From contig JAZBRS010000077.1 in assembly GCA_037176725.1 (NCBI GenBank), forward strand, positions 1,798,001 through 1,862,000: a DNA stretch of 64,000 nt, in the 5' to 3' direction. Position 1 is the first letter of the stretch, and the number at the start of each line of letters is the position of its first letter. Source of the stretch: Posidonia oceanica (taxonomy: Eukaryota > Streptophyta > Magnoliopsida > Alismatales > Posidoniaceae). The notes under the pieces are model-generated. The model had not been told where the DNA came from. It made no database searches and worked only from the letters and a program-made list of their open reading frames with translations. This document shows positions 8,443-20,325 of this stretch, piece by piece. The position numbers and the translations under genes are program-made.

Positions 8443-11400
8443 TGCAAATAAAGGATGCTGTGCATGCAAATGGAGGACTAGAATGCAAAAATAAAGAAAG
8501 ATGGGATAAAAGTGCAATGTAGTAAGGAAAAAATAAAAATTAAATAAGTTTAATAACATATCAGAGGACTAAATGGCAAATAAAATAAACAGGAGGACTA
8601 AAAAGCAATTCAATAAGGTAAACAGAGGCATTTAAATGACATTTATCAATCACAGGACCTAATTGCAAAAATAAAAAGCTACTGGACTAGAAAATAAAGA
8701 GCAGAAAACTATTTTACACTAGAGTAGGACCAATAAGTAAATAAAATAAATAGTAGGACTGGAAATTAAAAGACAGAAAGTTTATTTGAACTAAGGCAGG
8801 ACCAATATGTAAATAAAATAAATAACTGGGCTAGAATTAAATAAAAGCTAAAGAACTGTAATAGTAGAGGACTAATAAGTAATAAAAATAACATGTTGGG
8901 CTAGAAATAAAAGAAAACTAAAGCTTTTACACAGTAGGAGGATTAACATGCAAATAAGTAGAACTATGAGTTTTTCATGCAATTTCATAATATTTTATTT
9001 CAGATTTAAATGATTCTTAAACGATGACAGGACTGGAAAGTAAATAAGCAGGAAAGCAAGGCAGGAATGCAATTTATGGCAAAGTTCCTAAGTTAAGCAA
9101 AAATAAAAGCAAACGAACGAAAGAAAAATAAAAAACTGGAAGCACTGTAGCGTTGGAAAACCAAGGCCGGTGCCGGAGAAGAGGGGATGTAGGGGAGGCG
9201 CAGACGTGCTGGGGAGCTGCTCCAGAGGCGCACGGAGGCCGGAGAGGTGTCGTCGGGCCTTGACGAGGCCTAGAGCTGGCCAGAGAGAGCGGCGGAGCTC
9301 TGCAGAGTTGCTGGAGGCAGACCGGAGGAAGGCGGCATCGATGGTGGGAATGGAGGACAGGGCTGTGCTGCTGGAAGCTTCGCGGAGCTCGGGCGATCAT
9401 CGGCGAGCGCTTTCGGGGCCGGAGCGGTGGTTCGCTCGCAGATGTCGCCGGAGAAGACGAGTCAGCGGCTGCGTTGACCCCGGGCGACGGCTACCAGAAA
9501 CCTAGTCTAAGGGGTGGAGAAGCATGCAGAGGAGGAAACTAAGCTAATGATGTGAAGTAGCACCTGATTTGACGTCCGGAGCGCTCCCCTGATGTAGGTG
9601 TCTTCTGCAGAAGTCAGCGAGGATGGACTAGCTACTGGAGAGGTGCCCGGTGGCTCGTGAAGGTCCGAATCTGCTCCAAGAGGTCCTCCGGAGCTCGCTG
9701 GATACTTAGACACACCTTCTGCAAACAGGCGGAAGGAATCAGATTTTTGGGTGTTGCAAAAATCGTCTGAGGTGGGGGTGGGTTTGTGTTGCTCCTCAGG
9801 CTGATTGGAAGCGTCCGGTGGGCATCTGGATGTTCAGTGATGGTGTGGAAGGGTTTTAATTGGGCTTTGGAGGTTAGGTTCGAGAGTTTGCAGATGAAGT
9901 GGTTTCTGATCAGAAAGTTGGGAAGGTGTTTGTGGTGTTGGGTTCGGGCTTTGGTGAGCTGCTGGAGTGGAAGCTGGGTGGTCTGAGAAGGTGGGGTTCA
10001 GGTGGGTTGTTGGGTGGATTTTGGGAAGATTTGGTGGTCTGAGGAGATGGGAATTTTGAGGAGGGTGGAGTTGGGTTTCTGTGGTGGTTTCAGGTGGTGT
10101 TCGGGGGATTCTGGGTTGATTTTGGGTTGGGAATGGTCGTGGAAGGGTGGAGGAGGATTGCTGGGTGTTGGGTGAAGGATTTTGACAGGGAATGGAAGAG
10201 AATAGGAGGCCTGGAAGGGGGCTATTGGGAGAGAGGAAGCTCTAAATTTTCTAACAAAGGAGGAAGGGGATTGCGGGAGGCTCTCACACTCGCTCAAGTT
10301 GCTCTCTCAAAATGCCAAAAGGGTGGTGGAAGGAGGAGTTGAGTGCTGGCTTTATCAGGGCAGCTTGAAGGAGATGAGTGCGCTTGTGGAATTTGAAATC
10401 CACCAGCGCGAGGCTACTGGAGCTGATGGAGAGGAGTCCGGTGAGGCAACAGGCAGTAAATGCCTACCAGAAAAAGGTCTAAGAGAAGGGAGAGAAGAGA
10501 GAGAGCTGTAGGTGATCTGATGGAGAGGGAATTTCGGATTCAAATGGGTGGAGGGAGCGCTGTTGAGCTCGTGGGAGAAGAAACAGAAGAGGAAGAAGAA
10601 GGAAGAAGAAAGAAGGAGGGAAGGGTGGAGGAGGATGTTGGCAGTGGGCCGGGCCTTGTGCGGAAGGAAAGAAAGAAAGAAAAAAAGAAAAGAAAGAGGG
10701 GAGGGAGAAGGCAGCGGGAGGATGGGCTGGACTGGGCCAAGGAGAAAAGAAAAATAGGAAAGAAAAGAAAAGAGAAAGAAAGAAAAGAAAAAAGGAAAGG
10801 AAGAAAAGGAAGAAGAAAAATAAAAGATTTGAAAATATTTTTAAGTAGTTGTTTCTAAGTTAGAATTTTTAATTAGGTTCTTAAAAGATTGTTTTTTTAA
10901 TTAGTTAATTAGGGTTGAGAGGGATTTTAGTTTTTGTTTTACGTTTTTAAGTTTTTTCTTAAGTTTTCTTTAAATTGTTTTTTGATTTTGTTTTAAATGT
11001 TTGTTAAGTTTTTTAATTATTTTTAGGTTAAGTTTTTCTTGTTAAGTTTTGTCCCCTTTTTACTTTTTAATTATGTTTTTTAAGTTTTGATTGTTTTAGA
11101 TTTGTTAATTGCTTTTTAATTACTTATCTTAGAGTTTTTTAATTGCTTCTTTTTTCTTTTTTTCTTTTTTCTAGGTTTTGCTTTATGTTATCTTAAAAAG
11201 GGCTTTTGCTTTTTTGTTTGTTTTGATTATATTTTTCTTTTGTTGTTATTAATAGCATTTTCTTTTGGTTTGTTTTGTATTTTTTAGATTGCACTCTTTG
11301 TTTCCTTTTTTAGTTGGGTTTTTGTTTTTAGTTGTTTATCCAATGTTTTTAATTATTTATTCTTAGGTTTTTGATTTGTTTCTCTTTTGTTTTCCCTTTC

Positions 11401-12102
11401 TTAATTAGATTTTTAAAGGTTTTTAAAGGCTTAGTGGAAGAAAGGAAAAGGAAACGAAGAGGAAGAAGAAAAGGAAGAAATGGAGAAAGAAAGAAGAAAG
11501 AGAGGAGAGGGAGGAAAATAAATATTAGAAAATCAAGGGATAAGCTAAAAATAAAATAAAAATGCAGATAAAATACAAAAAAGAGAGATGCACAAGCTAG
11601 GCCCACTACCAGGCAAGGAAAGGAGAGAGAAGGGAGTGAAAAGAAGGAGAATAAGGGGGAGGATAGAGAGGAGAGAGAAAAGAATAATTTAGGAGAGAGA
11701 AAAGGATAATTTGGAGAAATGAAGGGGATAAAGGCTTAGAAATGAAGTGGGATTTGGTGAGTGTGTGACCTAGGGTTTCTAGTGTTGGACCTAGCATTTG
11801 AAGTTGGATTTTGGAAGGTTTTGGAAGGGTTTTGGGGTGTAGAAAAAGGGTAGTTTTATCTAGGGTTTTTTGGAGCGGTTTTGGTTCGAAATTCTAAGGG
11901 TTTTTTGGTAGGTTTTCTAGGTTAGGAAGGATGGGTTTGGCTATGGTTTTTGGATGGTTTTTGGGTTTAGGAAGTGGGTGTGATTCTATATTAGGTTTTA
12001 GGCTTGATTTGAAGAGAAGGATGAAGAGAAAGGTGTAGTTTTGGATCCAGAAGCCACCAGAAAGATTCCATTGATTCAGCCTATCAAAATGGGGTGTTAA
12101 CA

Positions 12103-12115
12103 GATGCCCCTCCCT
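12103..12115 (-). other. polypurine tract of C
   Basis: The plus strand reads GATGCCCCTCCCT; on the minus strand this is AGGGAGGGGCATC directly before the LTR start. It is identical to the tracts of A and B and is the expected primer for plus-strand DNA synthesis. Confidence 0.85.
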
Positions 12116-12600
12116 AAGCGAGGTCAAGCGAAGTGAGGCCGCTGCTCAGGGTTGACAAGACACCCCATCTGACCGACGGGAGCAGAAGATTGCTATTGGC
12201 ATGAGTCATTTATTCGGGGGATGCACCGAACGTCGTGGCTCGTCGCCGTAATGCAAAATGTAGGTGTAGATGGATGGCATGCAATGTATGCGATACAGAT
12301 GTTAGTGCAAAAGTTAGTACAGATGCGAATGCTGATGCAGTGCAGATGATACCAATGATGTTAGATTATCATGCAATGTTAGAAAGAGAAGTGCAGAGTT
12401 GATGCAAAAGAAATGCTAAAAGAAACCGCAATGTAGCGCAAAACTTTGGCAATTAGTCCAAACTTGCGCAACAAGGCGAGAAAGAAAAAAGCCAGCCTGT
12501 TCTCGTGCGGGGGAGGAAGCAAGCAAAAAGAAGCACGAAGGGAGAGGGGCATCCTCTCCTACCGCGGGGGGATGCGGGACTTTGTCTTCCTAGAACAAAG
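12116..12600 (-). other. C region between polypurine tract and arrays
   Basis: On the minus strand this ends in the conserved GTCAACCCTGAGCAGCGGCC stretch also seen in B at 60,248. It holds ATGCAAATGC-type low-complexity sequence and one copy (around 12,500-12,600) of a cytosine-rich module resembling the unit that is amplified in element A. No gene is visible. Confidence 0.5.
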
Positions 12601-13925
12601 GTGATAAGATATCGGACTTATCGGCCGGGGGGGTGATAGTTTATGGTCCTATCAACCAGAAGCGATAGTTTAGGGTCCTATCAACTGGAAGCGATAGTTT
12701 ACGGTCCTATCAACCGGAGGGTGCAATTGTGAGTGATAGTTACTGGATATCAGCCGTAAAACATGATTGTGCAGGATAGTTTCGGATATCAGCCGGAGAG
12801 CGATAGTTTACGGTCCTATCAACCGGAAGCGATAGTTTACAGGCCTATCAACCGGAAGCAATAGTTTACGGTCCTATCAACCGGAAGCACAATCCATGAG
12901 TGATAGTTACTGGTTATCAGCCGTATAACGCAAATGCCCGCGATAGTTTTGGATATCAGCTAGAGAGCGATAGTTTACGGTCCTATCAATCGGAAGCGAT
13001 AGTTTATGGGCCTATCAACCGGGAGCGATAGTTTACGGTCCTATCAACCGGAAAGGGCGTTTGCGAGTGATAGTTACTGGGTATCAGCTGTATAACATGA
13101 TTTGCGCAGGATAGTTTCGGATATCAGCTGGAGAGCGATAGTTTACGGTCCTATCAACCGGAAGCGATAGTTTACGAGCCTATCAACCGGGAGCGATAGT
13201 TTACGGTCCTATCAACCGAAGGTGCAATCATGAGTTATAGTTACTGGATATCAGCCGTATAATGCAATTGCAGGTGATAGTTTTGGATATCAGCCAAAGA
13301 TGAACTTCAGGTCATCAGCCAGAGAATGATAGTTTACGATCCTATCAACCGGAAAGAGGCAATTGCGAGGGATAGTTACTGGATATCAGCTGTATAACAT
13401 AATTACAAGTGATAGTCTTGGATATCAGCCAAAGATGAGTTTCGGATCATCAGCCAGAGAACGATAGTTTACGGTCCTATCAACCAGAAGGTGCAATTAC
13501 GAGGGATAGTTACTGGTTATCAGCCGTATAACACAACTGCAGGATAGTATTGGATATCAGCCAAAGATGATAGTTTACGGTCCTATCAACTGGAAAGAGG
13601 GGTGATTGATTGATTGATAAGATATCGAACGTATCGGCCGGCAAAGAGAGGATGATAAGATATCGGACTTATCGGCCGTCAAAAGAATAGATGATAAGAT
13701 ATCGGACTTATCGACCGGTAAAAGAATGGATGGTAAGATATCGAAATTATCAGCCGACAAAAGAATGGATGATAAGATATCGGACTTATCGGCTGGCAAA
13801 AGAATGGATGATAAGATATCGAACTTATCAGCCGGCAAAAGAATGAGATGATAAGATATCGGACTTATCGACCGTCAAATGAATAGATGATAAGATATCG
13901 GACTTATCGGCCGGCAAAAGAATGA
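12601..13925 (-). repeat. 3' hairpin-unit array of C
   Basis: The left part (12,601-13,590) is made of GATAGTTTACGGTCCTATC units (5-bp GATAG/CTATC arms) mixed with GATAGTTACTGGATATCAGC variants in a higher-order pattern. The right part (13,600-13,925) repeats a GATAAGATATCGGACTTATC unit (6-bp arms) with a spacer of GGCCGGCAAAAGAATGGATG type, six to seven copies. The same unit kinds are in B at 58,290-59,740. Tandem repeats at this place are a known trait of Ogre/Tat elements. Confidence 0.82.
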
Positions 13926-14012
13926 GATTTGCGAGAGCGGATCATCCCGTGATACCAGGAATATCACGGGGGTAAGAGAGGGGGAATGATACCAAGGGGC
14001 GATCAAAAGATG

Positions 14013-14039
14013 CCCCTGGTATCAGGATGATGCCAGGGG
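14013..14039 (-). other. conserved 3' hairpin of C
   Basis: Two 12-base arms, CCCCTGGTATCA and TGATGCCAGGGG on the plus strand, flank GGA. One position is mismatched. On the minus strand the hairpin is followed by GCATCTTTTGATCGCC, as in B. The same hairpin is in A (34,104) and B (58,165). Confidence 0.7.
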
Positions 14040-14415
14040 TTGGCCAGCGCGTCCTTGGCATCAAAAACAGAGGGTGAAGACAAAACTGATGTGTTTGCCA
14101 GACGAGTAGTTTGGGGTGCCAGACGAGTAGTCCCTGGAAGAAGATCCGGATGATGGTGCTCAGCGGCTTTGCTTGTTTGGATGGCATGGGTCAGCACTCG
14201 GATTGATTGAGGAGGACTTTCCTGCGGTGTTTGGCAGCAAGTCTAGCCAGGGGTCCTACAATATGATTGATGCGATCATGCATGCACTTGGAGCAGATTT
14301 GAGATGCAAACAGGTGGCTTAGAACGCCTTTGTATTGATAGAACTTGATTACATGCCTATGGCAGGCCAAAAGATGTAGCATAAGAACTAACAAGCAGAC
14401 AGCTACACAGATGCT

Positions 14416-15618
14416 CTAGTCGATCCGAGCTTTCTTTGACTTTCTGGAGTCAGGAAACTATGGAGCACCAAGAGGTATCTCACTGATGGGCCAGAACACT
14501 TGTACCTCTTTCAGATATTCAGGAGTGCATCCTGAGCCTTGCGCAGACGCTAAGTCAGTAGACCGCACTCCATGCTACATCAGATCAACCAGCTCAGTTG
14601 TAGCAGATGTTGAGCCAAAAGAAAATGCTTGGAGGAGCCTGGGGGTGGTGCTATCTATGAAGGCACCCTACTGGAGGCCGAACTGCCGCATGACCTGGAT
14701 AGGATGATACTCCACACCTCCGGTGAATCCGGGTAGCACCACAAGTCGCGCATCGTAGGTATTGAAGAAGATATTAAAAGGTTCAGCCACGGATGGAATG
14801 ATGCGCCATGCTACGGTGTCGTCCGTCAGTTCTGATAGCTTCTTGTATTCTTCTGGGACGCTTTTGATTGTCCTGGCATGGCCGCTGTTGCAGTAAGTCT
14901 CGATAGCAATGCACCAGGGGCGTAGTATGTCCAGTTCCAGATGTGCAGCCAGCCAGATCTGTACTAGCACTCCGCAGCCGTGGAAGTGGCGGCAGTGGTG
15001 AGAGATGCGGTCCAGCCCACGATATGTTTCAGCCAAGACAACTGGTGCCAGGTCAATCTGCCTAGCCACCACAGCTAGTGTGATTTCAACAATTTCTATC
15101 GCAACTGTCATCCGGCCATGCGTGAATATCAGTTCGCCCAGAAATCGGGTGACAAATCCCCAAAGCCAAAGATCATCTCCGAGCTCAGCACACTTGTCTA
15201 TGATATCATCAAAGTAATTCAGGCGCAGCATGGGCGTAAGGCCGCTGGTGCAGATTAGTCTTTGCTGGCACCGGTCAGTAGAGAGCCCAGATAGCTTGCA
15301 AAGGACTGCTATGTACTTGTCACGCCTCATGAAGATGGGCGGTCACATCAGCCGGGAGAAGCCATAGATACAGTGCACCTCCTCCAGTGTTGGTGTCAGT
15401 TCTGTCCTTCCGAAGCGGAAGACATAATGCGCCGGCTTCCAGAATCTTGCGGCAGCGCACAAAAGGTGACGGCTTACTTTAATATCAGCCACCTTCTGCA
15501 GTTTTGTTGGTATGCCCCAGAGGCACAGCTTTTCACAGTCTTCCTGGGTAAGCTTGCCAATCCAACCCCGTAGGCTTTCAAAATAGTGTACTAGGGTTTC
15601 AAGAGTGGGGTAACCCAT
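14416..15618 (-). pseudogene. downstream 401-codon gene of C (DUF7745/PMD-like), broken
   Basis: Starts at ATG (MGYPTLETLVHYF) and ends in KKARID followed by TAG; the span is exactly 1203 bases, as in A and B. Recognisable blocks are WIGKLTQEDCEKL, VSRHLLCAAARFWKPAHYVF, RTELTPTLEEV, FTHGRMTVAIEI, FHGCGVLVQIWL and GVEYHPIQVMRQFG. These resemble the DUF7745/plant mobile domain proteins carried by some Tat-lineage elements; that assignment is by eye. A TGA interrupts at 15,343. TAG codons occur after RQFGLQ (14,668) and in DLM*HGV, both where B has glutamine. No indel is seen. Its role in transposition is unknown to me. Confidence 0.75.
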
Positions 15619-16944
15619 GGCACAGGCCGCAGGGTGAAATAGGTAGATGCTGTAGGATCTTCATGGTACCTGTTATCAATGCTGTAGATAGTCAGATCAC
15701 ACAGGCATATAATTGCTAACTGAAAGCAGAATCTGAGGCTGGGAAAGCAGTTCAATATATTTCAGCAGTTAAAATCAGAACGAAGCAGCTAAGCACATAT
15801 GAGCGAGGGGATTCTGTTGACACGGGGGCGAGGACTGGCAGGAGTTCTGGACCAGCGCAGCTCGAGCGGCGTCAACGCATGCTTGGCAAGAGTACTGTCT
15901 CAGAGTCGAGGCAAATTTGCAGGGCGGAATGATTGGAAAGAGGGAAGGGATGATTGGAGATGCAGGTATGCATGATGCAGGTTGATATGCTTAAGATATG
16001 ATTAGTATGCTTTGCCCTTAGCATACGGAGTGCTTTGGTGCCTGCTGTAGAGGAAGGGAGTGGTCCTTGACTCACTGGGCCCTACTTGGACTCCTAGTTT
16101 GTTGGTGGCAGTCCGGAAAAAGTGTTGATGGTATTCAGGTGGTGGTGTGGTGAGGACAGGCTATCTGCCAAACTCTCAGGACCTACACCTACTTTTTCTG
16201 CTCTCACTTTTTTTTTGTTTTCACCCACATGGGTGTGCAGGCTTTCTCTGCCCCTGGCTTGGAGATGATAAGGGTCTGTTTTTGAGGTGGGCGAGTTGTG
16301 GACCTTTTAGGCTTACACCCATGGTTTCTTTCTAGGATATGGGGGTTGATACTGCCTGTATTTCTGAGGCTGACTTTTGTCCAACCCCTTTCTTTTTCTT
16401 TTCTTTTTTCTTTCTTGCTTGCTTTTCTTTTTCCCTTTTTTTTTTTTTGCTTGTTTGACTTCTTTTTCTCTTTTTTTTTTACAGGCTTTCGCTATCCCCA
16501 TTTTGGAGGAAAAAAGAAGGGTGCTTAGGTTCATGATTGTGGGCTTTGGGTCTCCTTCGAGATGAGCTAAAGGAGCAAGGTTAGACTGCACACCCCTATC
16601 TCTAGGGCCAGCTTCTATCTTCGCCTTGTGTTCCTTTTGATATGGCCAAGCCTAGATGCCTATTCTCTCTTTTTGAACTCACATCTTAGCATTTTTTTCT
16701 CCTTCTGGAGGTGTATGTCCTATGAGTTTGGGCAGTTCGCCTGTCCTGATGGGTGGTGGCTCCTTCACTAGCTAAGACATCTGAGTAGTGCCGGGTGAGG
16801 CAAGGTGGCCTCCTTCTAGAGCAGGCAAGCACTTCCGGTTTTCATCACCGGGCAGAAAATGCAATGCACGATTTGTGAGGATGATGATGATGATTTGAGC
16901 AAAGGATGATGTTTAGAAAGGATGAAATGCAATGAGGATATGCG
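15619..16944 (-). other. C spacer between pol and the downstream gene
   Basis: On the minus strand it holds the conserved run CCCGGTGATGAAAACCGG with TGCTTGCCTGCTCT, a purine-rich tract (plus-strand T-rich 16,370-16,490), a conserved GGGCCCAGTGAGTCAAGGAC stretch, and an acceptor-like AACAG/GTACC at 15,670-15,672. The last base before the element A LTR is 16,944; the five bases ATGCG (16,940-16,944) would be the target copy. No gene. Confidence 0.6.
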
Positions 16945-19900
16945 TGTAGACACCCCATTTTGACAGCTTGGAAGCTGGTAGTTCTCTTTTGCAGGCTCGT
17001 GTGGTCGTTGGATTGGCATTCCCTTTTCTAACCCATTTTCTAGCCCATTTCCAAACCTAAAACCTTACCCCAAACCCTAGAAGCCTTTACCAAGCTATTT
17101 GCATCTTTTACAACACTTCTACGCCCAAACCTAAACCCACTTGCAGCCCATGCCACTTGAGTGTGTTGGACGCTGGAACAAGTAGCGTCCAACGTTGGAC
17201 GCGGCCTGTGCTAGCGTCCAACGTTGGACGCGCTCTGGTCACGCATCCAACGACTCGAGGTCGGTAGCGGTTGCTCCGCCCCCTCCAGCTCACCGCCCGT
17301 CCAATCCCCCGCCGCCCCACACTTACTACCCGTCCCTTCCTCCACTCCACGCCATCCACTACCTTCCAAGCTTGATTTACTATTCTTCTCTCCTCTATTT
17401 CAGCCCAAAACCAGCTCTCCTCCTCTCACTGACAGGTCTGCCTTCCACCGGCCGTGTCAGCCACCGCCTCGCCTCCGCCGCCCTCCTGCCATTGCCCATG
17501 CCTTCCTCTGACATCCCACATGGCCTCCACACACTCATCCGCACCAGCCAATGCCTGAATTTGCCAGAATTTGGCCTGCAAATACCTGCCAAGCACTGGA
17601 ACCCATGGAAGCTTCAACAAAACCAGCAAGTTCAACCCTTTGCCATGGACACCACACACAGCGAACGAGAGAGCTTCCACTTCCGAGAGCAAGAAGGCAC
17701 TCCCCTCTTCGTCTGCAACGCTTCGCTAGCTCCTCTGGCGCTCCGAGCAGCTCAGGCGAGCCCGCCGAAGTTGCTGCCGTGCATACACCTGCAACTCCAG
17801 TGAACCTCGTCGTCCCGCCGTTCCAGGGCTTCCAAAGGTCAGTATTCCATTCCCAGTAGTCACGCATGTGTACTAGAACATGTCCATGCATTGTTTACAA
17901 ATTTTTACTTCCTTTTGGACGTGATTCACTTCGAAAAGGAAGTTCAGTGTGTTGGACGCACCAACTGGTGCGTCCAATGTTGGACGCGGCATAGGCCTGC
18001 GTCCAACGGCTTGTTTTGCTTTCCCATTGTTTAAATGTTTCCCATGCTTTTCCATTGCATGTTTCTTTGCAAGTATATGCTATTTGCCTCCTTTTAATTC
18101 TCTCTAATGTTATACCATGTTTTCAACTTGTTCCATGCATGTTTAAATGCTTTTTGCATGCTTAATGATTAGTCTGTCTGCTGCCTTTGTTGGACACTAG
18201 GATGAGCCACGTCCAACGTTGGACGCTGGTTTACCTAGCGTCCAACACCCTTGTCTGCTTTGCTTTGCTGCCATGCCTACTCCATGCATATATTTGATGT
18301 TATAATTTGATCCATGCATGCTTAGAGATGCCTGGCCCCTATGGCACCCATGCTTAGGTTTGCTAGGATTTTACTAAGTTGTGTATTTCTTCTTTTAGTT
18401 TAAAGCCTATTCTTTCATGCATGCTTCCTCTTTATCTTTCTCTCTTGGCTTAAATGCTTGCAAATGTCAGCTGTGAATGCTCCTTTTAGTCTCTTACATG
18501 CTTCTAAGATGATTGCATGCATGTAGGTGGGGTAGAGCTGAGCTCCCCCTTTAGAACAAGTAAGTTTGCATGCCTGGGTCGTTGGACGCCAGAGCCTTCA
18601 GCGTCCAACGTTGGACGCTGCTGGCTCTAGCGTCCAACGCCCTGGCTCATCTCTTGATTGTTTAATGCTTGCATACCTCTCTGACCTGGCTTGTTTACTT
18701 GCTTCCTGTGTTCTTATGCATGTCTAGTTTCAGTAGCAACTGTTCTTTTATTTCAGTTAATTTATTTGCTTGTTTGTGCATGCTTTCTACGTGTTGTGCC
18801 TCCCAGAGCGTTGTACGCTGCTGGTGTTGGCGTCCAATGTTGGACGCCAACGTAGCTCGCGTCCAACGCCCTGGTTGTGCCTCTGGCCTGGCACTCAGCA
18901 CAGGTAAGGCCTCTTTGATTTTATTCTGTGACCCTTTGCCTGTATGCTACCCATGCTTGCTTGTCTGCCTCTTTGTTCATCTCCAGAACCCCAAATGCAT
19001 GCACCCATTTTTTATTTTGCTTTTGTATGCCTCTTTTCTCCCCTCTGCCCTCTGTCCTTGTTGGACGCCAGCCTCTCTGGCGTTCAACGTTGGATGCCCA
19101 GCTTACAGGCATCCAACAACCTGCATGCTTGGATGTTTAATTTTGGCATGCTCCTTTTTCTGATTCTTCCTCTAATTTTCTGTTAGGTTAGATTAGCATG
19201 TCTAGCACCCATTTAGTTGCATATTTTGCATTTGTATTGCATCCATATAGTTAGAGTGCATGGTTTTTCAAAATGTGCATGCTGTCTGTCTGCAGTGGGT
19301 GATGGACGCAGGCTCTCCCAGCGTCCAACGTTGGACACTGGTGTTGCCAGCGTCCAATGCATGCAGATGGCTGACAGCCATTTTAAAGCGCCAATTTTGT
19401 TTCACTCGCCGTTTCTCGCATTTTATTGCTTCTTTGGCTTGTTGTAAACCTAATGCATGTTGCCCGCCCCTCTGTTTTTATTTCGCACCCCGCTTTGCCT
19501 CATTTTCTGCACTTTGCCCCGTTTTCTGCATTTTGCATCGTTTCTCGCTCATTTGCATGGTTTCCCGCATCCCTTTGCATCGCTTTCTGCTTTCGGCATT
19601 GTTTGCCGTGCCTTGGTTTATTGCTTGCATCATTTTCCACGCCTGTTTTACTTTATTGCTTGTATGTCGCCCGCATTGCTTGGTTTTCCCGCCGTTTTGT
19701 TTTATCGCTTGCATCTGCATATAGGGCCGTGATGCTTACTGCTTAGGAGTTCTCACGAACCAGGGTCCGTCCAGTTCTGAACACTTGCAGCGTGGCTGAG
19801 CACTTAGATAGCACGTTTATTTCCCTTGCATAATAGGTAAGCATTTAAAGCATTTAGGCATTAGGCTAGCAATTCCCTGCATAAGCGCGAGATTGCCTAA

Positions 19901-20306
19901 GAGAGACCGACTCTCGGACGTATCGGGGTGCCTAACACCTTCCCCGTGCGTAACAGGAGTTCTTGCCATTTCTCTTGGCTCACATCGACCTTTCCCTTAT
20001 CCTAGGCCTGAGTCATAGCATAGCATAATAGCATGCACAGCTTAGCTTATCCTTGCATCTCTTTGCCCCTCCTTGCATCCAGTTCAGCATGTCTTTTCAT
20101 GCTTTACCCCCTGGTTTTCCTTGTCTTCCAATTCAATAGATCCGGTGGCGACTGCGAATTGTCTTATCATTTCTTTTCTTTTCTTTTGCCAGCATTTCTG
20201 AGTCGAGTTCTTCCCTCGGATCCAGCCGCATATAGTGACCCTATTTTGATTGGTGCACACAAGCTTTGGTAATGTGCATGGACGATCAGAATTCAGGATT
20301 ACTACA
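16945..20306 (+). repeat. 5' LTR of element A (3362 bp)
   Basis: Starts TGTAGACACCCC and ends TACTACA one base before the primer site. It is close to the copy at 36,368 and more distant from D. Differences between the two A copies in the first 150 bases are mostly C/T changes. It contains 15 hairpin units, a donor-like CAG/GTAAGG at 18,903/18,904 and a weaker AAAG/GTCAGT at 17,837/17,838, and the common block near 19,728. Confidence 0.9.
17165..19358 (+). repeat. 29-bp hairpin units in A 5' LTR (15 units, 7 clusters)
   Basis: Clusters: 17165-17251 (3 units, 87 bp); 17951-18007 (2 units, 57 bp); 18189-18246, 18581-18638, 18810-18867, 19060-19117 and 19301-19358 (2 units each, 58 bp). Stems are GTTGGACGC/GCGTCCAAC or variants; loops are mostly 11 bases. 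Cluster order and spacing follow element D. Confidence 0.85.
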
Positions 20307-20307
20307 G

Positions 20308-20325
20308 TGGCGACTCTGCTGGGGA
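20308..20325 (+). other. primer-binding site of A
   Basis: TGGCGACTCTGCTGGGGA, one base after the LTR, as in B. A shorter look-alike, TGGCGACTGCG, lies inside the LTR at 20,146. Confidence 0.8.

Larger units (their letters stand above)
6330..12102 (-). repeat. 3' LTR of element C (5773 bp)
   Basis: On the minus strand it starts TGTTAACACCCC at 12102, next to the polypurine tract, and ends TACTACA at 6330. It matches the B LTR in layout: a C/A-rich start, a long A/T-rich stretch (about 10,850-11,560), a purine/pyrimidine-biased promoter region, repeats with ATGCAATTTT, a 30-bp repeat array, then the block common to all four elements. A donor-like AAG/GTAAGT lies at about 7698-7690 on the minus strand, matching the B site at 43,320. 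There is no gene in it; frames such as the Lys/Arg/Glu-rich one near 10,460 are compositional. Confidence 0.85.
6330..16944 (-). mobile_element. element C: Tat/Ogre-type LTR retrotransposon, 3' part, inverted
   Basis: Read on the minus strand from 16944 downward, this is the tail of an element like B: the spacer after pol, the 401-codon downstream gene, a 3' hairpin, tandem arrays, the polypurine tract and a 5.8-kb 3' LTR. The LTR end lies in the gag of D. On the right, element A interrupts C shortly after the end of its pol gene. The pol, gag and 5' LTR of C are therefore beyond the window. It lies opposite in orientation to D, A and B. Confidence 0.85.

Noticed and set aside
10460..10858. 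Lys/Arg/Glu-rich frame of 132 codons
   Set aside because: Lies in the purine-biased promoter region of the C LTR; composition alone keeps it open and the B LTR counterpart does not conserve it.
18669..19163. Frame of 164 codons repeated in both A LTRs (also 38,121-38,615)
   Set aside because: Its presence twice only reflects LTR duplication; it spans hairpin units and is not open in the D LTR.
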